A DNA stretch of 64,000 nt from positions 133,104 through 197,103 of the forward strand of contig NZ_CAWVHE010000012.1 of NCBI RefSeq assembly GCF_963929015.1, read 5' to 3'. Below the pieces are notes generated by a model that saw only the letters and a program-made list of their open reading frames with translations, ran no database searches and had not been told where the DNA came from. Shown piece by piece: positions 54,075-62,058 of the stretch; position 1 is the first letter of the stretch; each line of letters begins with the position of its first letter. A program made the position numbers and the translations under genes. Source of the stretch: Merdimonas sp963929015. Its GTDB lineage: Bacteria; Bacillota; Clostridia; Lachnospirales; Lachnospiraceae.

Positions 54075-55490
54075 ATGGCAACAAGACGCCGATATCGGAG
54101 AGGCAGGAGAAAGAAAAGAGGATTTGCGTCCTGGTCGACGGGGAAAAAGATCGCGGTGATCTTAAGTTCTACGCTGCTGGCGGTTCTGGCAATCGGGACT
54201 GTGATCCTGGCCAGCAAGCTAAGCAGGATCGAGCTGACCCGGCTGAATGCAGAAAACTTAAATATTTCTGATGAAATAGAACATGAGACGGGATTTGTGA
54301 ATGTGGCGCTTTTTGGTCTGGATTCCAGAGAAAATGATCTGGGCAAGGGGAACCGGAGCGACACCATTATGATCGCAAGCCTGAACCGGGAGACCAAAGA
54401 AGTCAAGCTGGTGTCTGTGTTCCGGGATACGCTTCTGGAGATGGAGGACGGCAGCTTTAACAAAGCCAACGCGGCCTACGCCTTTGGAGGCCCGGAGGAA
54501 GCCGTGTCCATGCTGAACCGCAACCTGGATATGAATATCGAAAAATATGTCACCGTGAATTTTAATGCCCTGGTGGATGTCATAGATGCGGTCGGAGGAC
54601 TGGATGTAACCATGACTGCGGAAGAGATCGTCCATATGAACAATTACTGTGTGGAGACTTCTGAGGTGACGGGCAAGGATTACGAAAAGATCGATCCTGT
54701 GGTGCCGGGCACCTATCATCTGAACGGCGTGCAGGCGGTGGCTTACTCCCGGATCCGTTACACTGCGGGCGGGGACTTTACCCGGTCCGGCAGGCAGCGG
54801 ACCATCCTGATGATGATCGCAGATAAGGCACAGCACATGAACTTAAGCGCTCTCAACAAGATCGCGGATGAGGTGTTTCCCCAGGTTTCCACTAATTTTA
54901 CTCTGACAGAAATGCTGGGGTATCTGAAGGATGTTACGGAATATAAGATAGGCGAAACCACCGGTTTCCCGGAGGATAATACCACAGATACGCTGAATCA
55001 GGTGGGAAGCGTGGTCATTCCCAATTCTCTGGTCGAGAGTGTGGAAGACCTCCATCAGTTCCTGTTTGGAAACGACGGATATACTGCGTCCAGCACAGTT
55101 CAGGAGATCGGCGCCGGCATCGAGGAGCGGGCGAATGGAACCAGCGCTTCGGATGATGAGATTTATGAAGACACCGGAGATACCGGCTGGACTGATGACA
55201 CCGAATGGACGGATGATACGGAATGGACGGATGATACGGAATGGACCGGGGATGGAACCGGAGATACCGGCTGGACCGGGGACGGAACCGGAGATACCGG
55301 CTGGACCGGGGACGGAACCGGAGATACCGGCTGGACCGGGGACGGCACTGGAGATACCGGCTGGACCGGAGACGGCACCGGAGACACCGGCTGGACCGGA
55401 GACGGGGCCGGAGGAGGCACGGGAACCGGAGACGGGGCCGGAGGAGGCACGGGAACCGGAGACGGGACCGGAACGACTCAGACCTGGTAA
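54075..55490 (+). CDS. LytR-CpsA-Psr family protein with repetitive Gly/Thr/Trp/Asp tail
   Basis: 471 residues. Basic N terminus (RRRYRRGRRKKRG), one membrane helix at about 28-48, LCP domain about 70-320: NVALFGLDSREND, RSDTIMIASLNRETKEVKLV, SVFRDTLLE, and HLNGVQAVAYSRIRYTAGGD with FTRSGRQRTIL. The core is closely similar to the LCP protein at 51745, so they are paralogues. From about residue 373 the protein is an extracellular tail of repeats: EWTDDT units, then about five GTGDTGWTGD units, ending GTGDGAGG units. The tail is encoded by short DNA tandem repeats and may reach into the wall. Expected role: ligation of wall polysaccharide to peptidoglycan. Confidence 0.92.
   Translation: MATRRRYRRGRRKKRGFASWSTGKKIAVILSSTLLAVLAIGTVILASKLSRIELTRLNAENLNISDEIEHETGFVNVALFGLDSRENDLGKGNRSDTIMIASLNRETKEVKLVSVFRDTLLEMEDGSFNKANAAYAFGGPEEAVSMLNRNLDMNIEKYVTVNFNALVDVIDAVGGLDVTMTAEEIVHMNNYCVETSEVTGKDYEKIDPVVPGTYHLNGVQAVAYSRIRYTAGGDFTRSGRQRTILMMIADKAQHMNLSALNKIADEVFPQVSTNFTLTEMLGYLKDVTEYKIGETTGFPEDNTTDTLNQVGSVVIPNSLVESVEDLHQFLFGNDGYTASSTVQEIGAGIEERANGTSASDDEIYEDTGDTGWTDDTEWTDDTEWTDDTEWTGDGTGDTGWTGDGTGDTGWTGDGTGDTGWTGDGTGDTGWTGDGTGDTGWTGDGAGGGTGTGDGAGGGTGTGDGTGTTQTW
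55190..55480 (+). repeat. Coding minisatellite in the LCP tail
   Basis: Three tandem 18-base units around GGATGATACGGAATGGAC, then about five 30-base units (each encoding GTGDTGWTGD) with third-position changes such as GGG/GGA and GAT/GAC, then two 30-base units encoding GTGDGAGG-type sequence. All unit lengths are multiples of three, so copy-number change keeps the reading frame. Confidence 0.85.
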
Positions 55491-55581
55491 GTGATTGGGA
55501 CAGACAGGCATGCCGGCCTTCCTTTTGCGAATAGAAAGAGCGGGGCCGGTATATCATAGATAGAAAAAAGAGGGAAAGCAC

Positions 55582-57111
55582 ATGAGAAATTTTAAGAAAT
55601 TGCTTGCAGTTCTTGCGATGGTCTGCATGCTGACCACAGGATTTTCCATGATCACATATGCGGCGGAAGGGGAGCTTCGGTTTACAGATCCTTCCACGAC
55701 TGTGGGCGCAGAAGTAGAAGTGACGGCCGTATTTACAGCACCGGTTCTGATGGATCAGCTGGAGGCAACGCTGACGTATGATCCGGCTATGCTTAAATTT
55801 GTAAGCGGAGACAGCGCCACAGGCGGCAATGGTACGGTAACGATCTCCGGCGATGGAGGAAGCGCTACGGAAGCATCGTTTACCCTGACTTTCCAGGCGC
55901 TGGCAGAAGGAGATGCCAGTATTGAAGTGTCCAGTTCCTCCGGCGTGGATGCAGTTGGAGATCCGCTGGATCTGATCAACGGGAGCTCGAAGGTGTCTGT
56001 GGGCCCCGGGGATCCGTCGCTGATCCAGGAGGAAGAAGGACAGGAAGAAGAATCTGCCTCCATGGAAGCCTCTGCGAACGGTCCGCAGGTGGAAGTGGAC
56101 GGACAACAGTATACGATTACCAGCGGGTTTTCGGATGCGCTGATCCCTGTCGGATTTGTCAGAGGGGAGACCCAGTATGAGGGGACATCCTGCGAATCTG
56201 TGACACAGGAAGCCAGTGGGCGTTCTGCCTTTTATCTGACTCCTGTTTCCGGAGGAGAGCCGGATTTCTTCCTGTATGACAGTGACAATGGCACATTTGC
56301 TCCGTTTGAACAGGTCGAGCTGTCTGCGGATCGTTATATTGTTCTTTTGAGAAGTGACGGAAAGGTAGATCTGCCGGACACCTATCAGGAGACCACACTG
56401 ACGTTAAACGGCAAGGAGTTTCCGGTGTGGCAGAATACAGAAGAGGCAGATTATTATGTGATCTATGCCCTGAATGCGGACGGGGAAGAAGGCCTTTATC
56501 AGTATGATACAGTAGACAGAACGTATCAGAGATACGTAAAAAATGCTGCTTCCGCTGACAGCAATGACAGCGGTTCCACGCCGGGAGGAATCTGGGGAAA
56601 GATCCTTTCTGTGATCCGGGATTTTCTGGATATTATCGTGATCGTGGCAGGAGCGGTATTCCTGGCGCTGGTGATCATTCTGATCGTTGTTGCCGTGAAA
56701 CTGCGTCACAGAAATCTGGAGCTTGATGATCTCTATGACGAATATGGCATTGATCTGGACGAAGATGAGGAAGAAGAAAAACCAGCCAGAGCAAAGAGCA
56801 GGTCTTCCGAATCCGGAAAATCGGGGCCTGCGGTCCGCAAGCCCGCCCAGACGGCGCAGATCGTTCTGGATGATGAGGATGACTTTGATGACTTCGAGGA
56901 TTTTGAAGATTACGAAGAAGAAGAATTTGACGATTATGGCGCTGTGGATCTGGATGAAGATGATTTCGAGGACGACTACGAAGAGTTTGAAGACGAAGAC
57001 GACGATATCATCGATGACCTGGATGAACTGTTAAGCAAACAGCCGAAGAAGCGCCGCGGTCATATGGAACCGGACGATACATTTAAAGTGGATATCATTG
57101 ACCTGGATTAA
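55582..57111 (+). CDS. Cohesin-like surface protein with membrane helix and acidic tail
   Basis: 509 residues. Signal peptide (ITYAAE). Residues about 30-150 look like a cohesin domain: VGAEVEVTAVFTAPV, ATLTYDPAMLKFVSGDSA, ATEASFTLTFQALAEGD. A second extracellular beta-rich region follows (about 170-320), then one membrane helix at about 347-375 (IIVIVAGAVFLALVIILIVV). The cytoplasmic tail is basic then very acidic, with DDEDDFDDFEDFEDYEEEE and related runs, ending KPKKRRGHMEPDD-like sequence. Cohesin domains bind dockerins in cellulosomes, but single ones also occur in other surface proteins. No dockerin is visible in the window. The acidic tail may contact a basic cytoplasmic partner. Function unknown. 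Confidence 0.72.
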   Translation: MRNFKKLLAVLAMVCMLTTGFSMITYAAEGELRFTDPSTTVGAEVEVTAVFTAPVLMDQLEATLTYDPAMLKFVSGDSATGGNGTVTISGDGGSATEASFTLTFQALAEGDASIEVSSSSGVDAVGDPLDLINGSSKVSVGPGDPSLIQEEEGQEEESASMEASANGPQVEVDGQQYTITSGFSDALIPVGFVRGETQYEGTSCESVTQEASGRSAFYLTPVSGGEPDFFLYDSDNGTFAPFEQVELSADRYIVLLRSDGKVDLPDTYQETTLTLNGKEFPVWQNTEEADYYVIYALNADGEEGLYQYDTVDRTYQRYVKNAASADSNDSGSTPGGIWGKILSVIRDFLDIIVIVAGAVFLALVIILIVVAVKLRHRNLELDDLYDEYGIDLDEDEEEEKPARAKSRSSESGKSGPAVRKPAQTAQIVLDDEDDFDDFEDFEDYEEEEFDDYGAVDLDEDDFEDDYEEFEDEDDDIIDDLDELLSKQPKKRRGHMEPDDTFKVDIIDLD

Positions 57112-57200
57112 AGCTGCAGAGCTGTTTTGGAGACAGGCGGATTTGGAGAGAATCTTCAGACAGAATCTTTGGACAGAAGCGAGTGTATGAAAAAAGATAC

Positions 57201-57234
57201 AAAAAGAGGGTGTGAAAACATCCTCTTTTTCTTT
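57201..57234 (+). terminator. Rho-independent terminator
   Basis: 13-bp stem AAAAAGAGGGTGT/ACATCCTCTTTTT (one G-U pair) with loop GAAA, followed by CTTT. It lies between the cohesin-like gene and glmS. Confidence 0.8.
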
Positions 57235-57341
57235 ACATCAAATCTCTGATTTGTTACAATACCACTTGATAGTGCAAAAAAAGCGGTTTTTTGTACAAAT
57301 AACTTGCAAACATTGTCATCGCGTAAGGAGTGAAGAAGATT

Positions 57342-59168
57342 ATGTGTGGAATTGTAGGATATATCGGATGTCAGCAGGCAGCGCCGATCCTTCTGGATGG
57401 TCTGTCAAAACTGGAGTACCGGGGATATGATTCGGCTGGGATCGCGGTCTATAATGGAGAAGAGATTGACATGGTGAAGTCAAAAGGGCGGCTGAAGGTG
57501 TTAAGTGAACTGACCCATGCAGGAGAGAAGCTGCCGGGAACGCTGGGGATCGGTCACACCCGCTGGGCGACCCACGGTTCGCCGTCAGATGTGAACGCGC
57601 ATCCGCATTTTAATCAGGATAAAAGCATTGTAGTGGTTCACAACGGGATCATTGAAAATTATCTGAAGCTGAAGAAAAAGCTGGAGCGCCATGGCTATGT
57701 ATTTGTATCCGAGACGGACACAGAAGTGATCGCCCACCTTCTGGATTATTATTACAAGGGCAATCCGCTGGAAGCGGTGACGAAGATCATGCATCGGATG
57801 GAAGGCTCTTATGCGCTGGGGATCATTTTTAAGGATCATCCGGAAGAACTTTATGCGGTCCGCAAGGACAGCCCGCTGATCGTAGGACACACGCAGGGAG
57901 GAAATATTCTGGCCTCTGACGTGCCGGCTGTGCTGAAGTACACCAGGGACGTGGTGTTTATCGAGAATGAAGAGATTGTCCGGATGACGGCGTCATCCAT
58001 GGAATACTTTACCGTAGACGAAGAGCCGATCGAAAAGGAAGCGGTTCATATCGAGTGGGATGTGAATGCGGCGGAAAAAGGCGGCTATGAACATTTTATG
58101 CTAAAGGAAATGTATGAACAGCCCAAAGCGGTAACGGATACCTTTTCACCCCGGATCAAAGACGGACAGATCGTCATCGAGGAACTGGGCATGTCCAATG
58201 AGGAGATCCGCAGGATCCGCAAGATTATGGTGGTGGCCTGCGGTTCGGCGGCCCACGCCGGGCATACCAGTAAATACATTTTTGAGGGCCTGTCCCGGAT
58301 CCAGGTGGATGTGGATCTGGCCAGTGAGTTCCGCTACCGGGATCCGATCCTGGACGACGGCACCCTGGTGATCGTGATCAGTCAGTCCGGAGAGACGGCG
58401 GATACCCTGGCTGCGCTGCGGGAGTCAAAGAAACGGGGAGCAAGGGTGCTTGGGATCGTCAATGTAGTGGGCAGCTCCATTGCCAGAGAGGCAGATAATG
58501 TGATGTATACCTGGGCAGGGCCGGAGATCGCCGTAGCAACCACCAAGGCGTACTCTGCCCAGCTGATCGCGCTGTATCTGCTGGCCATGAAATTTGCCCA
58601 TGTCAGGGGAGAATTAAGTGACGAAGGCCTGCAAAAGATGCTGGAAGACATGCAGGGGCTGCCGGCACAGATCGAGATGCTCCTCAACAACCAGGAAAAT
58701 ATCCAGCGGTTTGCCAACCGGTATCTGGCTGCAAAAGACGTGTTCTTCATCGGCCGCGGCGTAGATCAGGCTATATCCATGGAGGGCTCCTTAAAGCTCA
58801 AGGAAATTTCCTACATTCATTCGGAAGCCTATGCTGCCGGCGAACTGAAGCACGGCACCATCTCCCTGATCGAAGAAGGAACCCTGGTTGTGGCTGTACT
58901 GACACAGGAAAATCTGTACAAAAAAATGATCAGCAACATGGTAGAAGTCCGGACCCGGGGAGCATTCGTCATGGCCGTTACCACTGAAGGCAACACAGAA
59001 GTAGAAAAAGCGGCGGATTATGTGATCTACATCCCGGAGACAAACAAATATTTTACCAATTCACTGGCCATCATCCCGTTGCAGCTTTTCGGATACTACA
59101 TTGCCCTCGGTCGCGGCTGCGATGTGGATAAGCCAAGAAACCTGGCAAAGTCCGTTACAGTAGAGTAA
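57342..59168 (+). CDS. glmS: Glutamine-fructose-6-phosphate aminotransferase (isomerizing)
   Basis: 608 residues from ATG 57342, so the N-terminal Cys nucleophile follows Met directly (MCGIVGYIG). The GTG at 57330 overlaps the AAGGAG site and would bury the Cys. Glutaminase domain 1-230 with LEYRGYDSAGIA, GHTRWATHG, HNGIIENY and SETDTEVI; two SIS domains follow, with SQSGETADTLAA and GRGVDQAISMEGSLKLKEI; C terminus AKSVTVE. It makes glucosamine-6-phosphate for peptidoglycan and wall polymers. No glmS ribozyme is evident in the roughly 107-base leader. Confidence 0.97.
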   Translation: MCGIVGYIGCQQAAPILLDGLSKLEYRGYDSAGIAVYNGEEIDMVKSKGRLKVLSELTHAGEKLPGTLGIGHTRWATHGSPSDVNAHPHFNQDKSIVVVHNGIIENYLKLKKKLERHGYVFVSETDTEVIAHLLDYYYKGNPLEAVTKIMHRMEGSYALGIIFKDHPEELYAVRKDSPLIVGHTQGGNILASDVPAVLKYTRDVVFIENEEIVRMTASSMEYFTVDEEPIEKEAVHIEWDVNAAEKGGYEHFMLKEMYEQPKAVTDTFSPRIKDGQIVIEELGMSNEEIRRIRKIMVVACGSAAHAGHTSKYIFEGLSRIQVDVDLASEFRYRDPILDDGTLVIVISQSGETADTLAALRESKKRGARVLGIVNVVGSSIAREADNVMYTWAGPEIAVATTKAYSAQLIALYLLAMKFAHVRGELSDEGLQKMLEDMQGLPAQIEMLLNNQENIQRFANRYLAAKDVFFIGRGVDQAISMEGSLKLKEISYIHSEAYAAGELKHGTISLIEEGTLVVAVLTQENLYKKMISNMVEVRTRGAFVMAVTTEGNTEVEKAADYVIYIPETNKYFTNSLAIIPLQLFGYYIALGRGCDVDKPRNLAKSVTVE

Positions 59169-59170
59169 AA

Positions 59171-59253
59171 GGTACAGGGTGTTTTTCAATTAGGTACAGG
59201 GCATTTGTCAATTTGGGACGTAGTCCTTTGCAAAAGGACTACGTCCCAAATTG
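59171..59253 (-). repeat. Palindrome family B, copy 4, inverted, with two tails
   Basis: Perfect 21-base arms (59209-59229 and 59233-59253) with loop GCA around GGGACGTAGTCCTTT. On the minus strand it is followed by two units of the 22-base tail (59192-59213 and 59171-59191). It lies between glmS and the convergent deacetylase and forms the coding end of the latter: NLGRSPFAKDYVPN and the stop are read from the palindrome. Confidence 0.85.
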
Positions 59254-60084
59254 AATTTTCCGAAACGATATCCCGCTGTTTTCCATTCGTCGATGAGCCT
59301 GCCCAGGTATTCGGTGTTGGCCTGTGAGGTGCTGTGAAGAAGGACGATGGCCCCCGGATGGATGCGCCGGACGAGTTTTTCGTACATTTCTTCCCAGGCG
59401 GGCTGTGCTTCCTGGTTCCAGTCTACATGGGCAAGACTCCAGAATATGGTGTGATATCCGGCTTCTTTTGCGTATTCCAGACTCCTGTCGCTGTAAATGC
59501 CCTGAGGCGGCCGGTAAAAGGGGGCCAGGGAGCTGCCGGTGATCTCGTGGAAGACGGTTTCTACGGCGGTCAGTTCTTTTTGAAATTCTTCCAGAGAGGA
59601 GAATTTTGTCATGTCTGGATGGGTGTCTGTATGGTTTCCGGCAATGTGGCCTTCCTGGACCATTCTCCTCGCCAGCTCCGGCGCAGAGGCAAGAAAGTCT
59701 CCGGTGAGGAAGAAGGCGGCAGGAACTTCTTTTTCTTTCAGTGTGTCCAGGATCTTTCCGGTATTTCCGTTTTCATATCCGCAGTCAAAGGTAAGATAAA
59801 TGGCTTTTTTGCCGGAGCTGCCTACATAGTAAGCCTGGTGAGCGGCCAGCGCTTCGGGGGATTCATTCCCGACAGGCGCCTTACCCCTCTTCCTGGTAGC
59901 TAAGGCCCCAGCTTTTGGAGGCAGAAGAGAGGCCGGAGGAAGGGACGGCATCCCGGGAATTGCTGAAGAGTTCTCCCAGGGCGCCGCCAAGGAAGTAACA
60001 GAAGGAAAAAAAGAGGATAAGAAGAAGTGTCCGAACCAGCGTCCGAACCAGAGTCTGCAAGAGCATTTGTTTAGGAATCTGCAT
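59208..60084 (-). CDS. Polysaccharide deacetylase (PdaA-like), frameshifted near the N terminus
   Basis: Minus-strand NodB-type deacetylase. The membrane anchor (MQIPKQ..., ATG 60084, helix LLLILFFSFCYFLGGALG) continues to SKSWGLSYQEEG and a stop. The catalytic domain (KAPVGNESPEAL onward, to 59208) is in another frame. One extra G in the GGGG run near 59886 explains the break; removing it gives one continuous protein of about 290 residues. The catalytic motifs are intact: YLTFDCGYENG (metal Asp), HIAGNHTDTHPDM (two His), YRPPQGIYSD and ALVLLHS-like IVLLHSTSQ. It should remove acetyl groups from peptidoglycan sugars outside the cell. The last 14 residues come from palindrome B4. Either a sequence error or a loss of the anchor. 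Confidence 0.8.
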
Positions 60085-60114
60085 GGGAAAGAGATCTCCG
60101 GGAGTTCTTTTCTC

Positions 60115-60142
60115 TCTATAATATATGGCCTTCGGCTTGCAA
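60115..60142 (-). promoter_or_regulatory. Possible promoter for the deacetylase
   Basis: On the minus strand TTGCAA (60142-60137), a 16-base spacer and TATAGA (60120-60115), about 30 bases before ATG 60084. Confidence 0.4.
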
Positions 60143-60206
60143 TCTTTCCGGTAAAAGGGTAAAATGAACAAAGTTACAGCAAGTATGGAACAGAAGAGGA
60201 GTTTTT

Positions 60207-60806
60207 ATGAAGAAAATAAAGGAGTGGATCCTGGGAATCTGCGGCGCGCTGCTTGGAGTGCTGGGGATTAATCTGGTCATTTTCCAGATTTTGTTCCCTG
60301 CGCCAAAAAAACGGTGGGAGCAGGATACCTGCGACTGTGCGCTGGTGTGCGGATTCCATGCCATGGAAGACGGGACGCCGTCCCCGGTCATGAAAAAAAG
60401 AGTGGAAAAGGCGGTAGAATTGTGGAAGGAAAGAAAGGTCCGCTATCTCTTGCTGTCAGGAGGGGCGGTGGCCAATTCCAGGGTGGAGGCAGAAGTGATG
60501 AAAAAATACGCTCTGGAGCTTGGAGTGCCGGAGCAGTATCTGATCCTGGAAAAACGCGCAGACTGCACCTACCGCAACCTGAAATACGGGGCTGCGACCA
60601 TGAAGAACTGCGGATTTGCGGATTGTGCGGTGGTTACCAGCGGCTGGCATCTTAGGAAAGCGGATCACTATGCCAGAAAAGCCGGACTCCGGTATGTGAT
60701 GGTCCGGGCAGACGAGCCCGTGGAAGAAGGAGTCCTTACTACTTTACGCCGCTACGGAGAAACTGCGGTCACAATGTACCGGAATTTCTGGAAAGGATAT
60801 TATTAA
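60207..60806 (+). CDS. YdcF/SanA family (DUF218) membrane protein
   Basis: 199 residues with one N-terminal membrane helix (about 7-32) and a DUF218 domain: CDCALVCGFHAMEDGTPSPV, VRYLLLSGGAVANSRVEAEV, LEKRADCTYRNLKYGAATMK and VVTSGWHLRKADHYARKAGL. The acidic, Ser and His residues of the family's conserved pocket are present. SanA/YdcF proteins are linked to envelope integrity, but their reaction is not settled. Divergent from the deacetylase. AGGAG lies ten bases before the ATG. Confidence 0.85.
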   Translation: MKKIKEWILGICGALLGVLGINLVIFQILFPAPKKRWEQDTCDCALVCGFHAMEDGTPSPVMKKRVEKAVELWKERKVRYLLLSGGAVANSRVEAEVMKKYALELGVPEQYLILEKRADCTYRNLKYGAATMKNCGFADCAVVTSGWHLRKADHYARKAGLRYVMVRADEPVEEGVLTTLRRYGETAVTMYRNFWKGYY

Positions 60807-60815
60807 GAGATGGGA

Positions 60816-60965
60816 TTAATCCGTTAATTTGTATCCATAGCGGATCTTCCGGTAGATCTTCCAGATGATGATCGCCGGGAAGCTGATGAGCAGATAGAGG
60901 CTTGTGATCACGCCTGCGCCTGCCCCGATGATCATAAGTATCAGTAAACCAATGTTTGTATCCAT
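60816..60965 (-). CDS. Small membrane protein of 49 residues
   Basis: Minus-strand frame from ATG 60965, with a strong AAGGAGG site about eight bases upstream, to TAA 60816-60818. It starts MDTNIGLLILMIIGAGAGV and ends with a basic part, KIYRKIRYGYKLTD. One or two hydrophobic segments fill residues 5-36, so it is probably membrane-bound with a cytoplasmic basic tail. It converges on the YdcF-like gene. No family recognised. Confidence 0.6.
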   Translation of the reverse strand: MDTNIGLLILMIIGAGAGVITSLYLLISFPAIIIWKIYRKIRYGYKLTD

Positions 60966-61119
60966 AGAAATGCCTCCTTAAAAAACTACCATTTATTTTA
61001 GAAGAGAGAAGGGCGAAAGGAAATGAATCCACCCCGACCTTAGCGATATTTTAACAGAAAACGAAAAAGGATATCCGATTTCACGGAAATCCGTACAAGA
61101 GAGAAAGAGAGGAAGTACC

Positions 61120-61485
61120 ATGTTATTTGTCTGTTATCCCAAATGTTCTACCTGCAAAAAGGCGGAAAAGTGGCTGCAGGAGCAGGGAGCCGATTTTGAG
61201 AAGAGAGATATCAAAGAGCAGAATCCGACCAGGGAAGAGCTGAAACGATGGCATGAAAAAAGCGGTCTTCCGCTGAAGCGCTTTTTTAACACCAGCGGAA
61301 ATCTATATAAAGAAATGAAATTAAAGGATCAACTCCCGCAGATGAGCGAGGAGGAGCAGTACGACCTGCTGGCGTCGGATGGAATGCTGGTAAAACGTCC
61401 CATCCTGGTGACGGATGACCGTGTCCTGGTGGGGTTCCGGGAGAAAGAATGGGAGCAGGGAGTGGAAACAGATGGGCTGGATTGA
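61120..61485 (+). CDS. ArsC/Spx family protein (YusI/MgsR-type)
   Basis: 121 residues. N-terminal CYPKCSTCKKAEKWL carries the CxxC redox motif, with FNTSGNLYKEMKL in the middle and MLVKRPILVTDDRVLVGF near the end, the Arg-Pro-Ile element of the ArsC family. Members include arsenate reductase ArsC and Spx-like stress regulators. The length and CxxC favour the YusI/Spx-like group over a true arsenate reductase, and no other ars gene is near. AGAGAGGAAG precedes the ATG. Its end overlaps the mntP start by 14 bases. Confidence 0.85.
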   Translation: MLFVCYPKCSTCKKAEKWLQEQGADFEKRDIKEQNPTREELKRWHEKSGLPLKRFFNTSGNLYKEMKLKDQLPQMSEEEQYDLLASDGMLVKRPILVTDDRVLVGFREKEWEQGVETDGLD

Positions 61486-62034
61486 GCTGTTTCTGATCGC
61501 CGTAGGCCTGTCTATGGATGCCTTTGCGGTGTCTGTCTGTAAGGGCCTTGCCATGAAGCAGTGCAGCGCCGGCAAGGCGGGGATCGTCGGCCTTTATTTT
61601 GGAGGGTTTCAGGCTCTGATGCCGCTGCTTGGCTATTTTCTGGGCGTACAGTTCCGGGATGTGATCACATCGGTGGACCACTGGATCGCCTTTATCCTTC
61701 TTGGGATGATTGGCGGAAATATGGTAAGAGAGGCAGTGGGCCCGGAGGCGTGCGAGACGGCAGACGCGTCTCTGGATGTCCGGACGATGCTGGCCCTGGC
61801 AGTGGCTACCAGCATCGATGCACTGGCGGTGGGCGTAACGTTTGCGTTTCTGAAGGTAAACATTCTCCGGCCGTCTGCTTTATCGGCGGGATCACATTTA
61901 CTTTGTCTGCGGCAGGTGTTAAAATAGGAAATATATTTGGGACAAGATTTAAGGCAAAAGCAGAACTGGCAGGAGGCGTGATCCTGATCCTCATCGGAAC
62001 CAAGATCCTGCTGGAACATCTGGGTATTTTATAG
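61472..62034 (+). pseudogene. mntP: Manganese exporter MntP, one-base frameshift
   Basis: From ATG 61472 the frame gives an MntP-type start: LFLIAVGLSMDAFAVSVCKG, QALMPLLGYFLGVQF, then DALAVGVTFAFLKVNIL. At about 61868 it shifts, and the rest (PAVCFIGGITFTLSAAGVKI to ILLEHLGIL) is in the next frame. Restoring one C in ATTCTCC gives a full protein of about 187 residues with six helices and the two conserved metal-binding Asp motifs. MntP pumps Mn(II) out of the cell. One missing base is more likely a sequence error than real loss, since two further genes show the same fault. Confidence 0.82.
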
Positions 62035-62058
62035 AACAGGATAAGGAGGTTTCATTCG

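Noticed and set aside
55190..55480. CRISPR-like array of short repeats
   Set aside because: Repeats are contiguous, coding and in frame with no unique spacers; no cas genes nearby.
57235..57341. Possible glmS ribozyme in the glmS leader
   Set aside because: The leader is only about 107 bases after the terminator and shows none of the conserved ribozyme core; only a simple A/T-rich hairpin is visible.
61120..61485. Arsenate reductase of an arsenic operon, linked to the arsenosugar-type transferases
   Set aside because: The protein fits the wider ArsC/Spx/YusI group, no arsB, arsR or arsM is nearby, and it lies 50 kb from the transferases.
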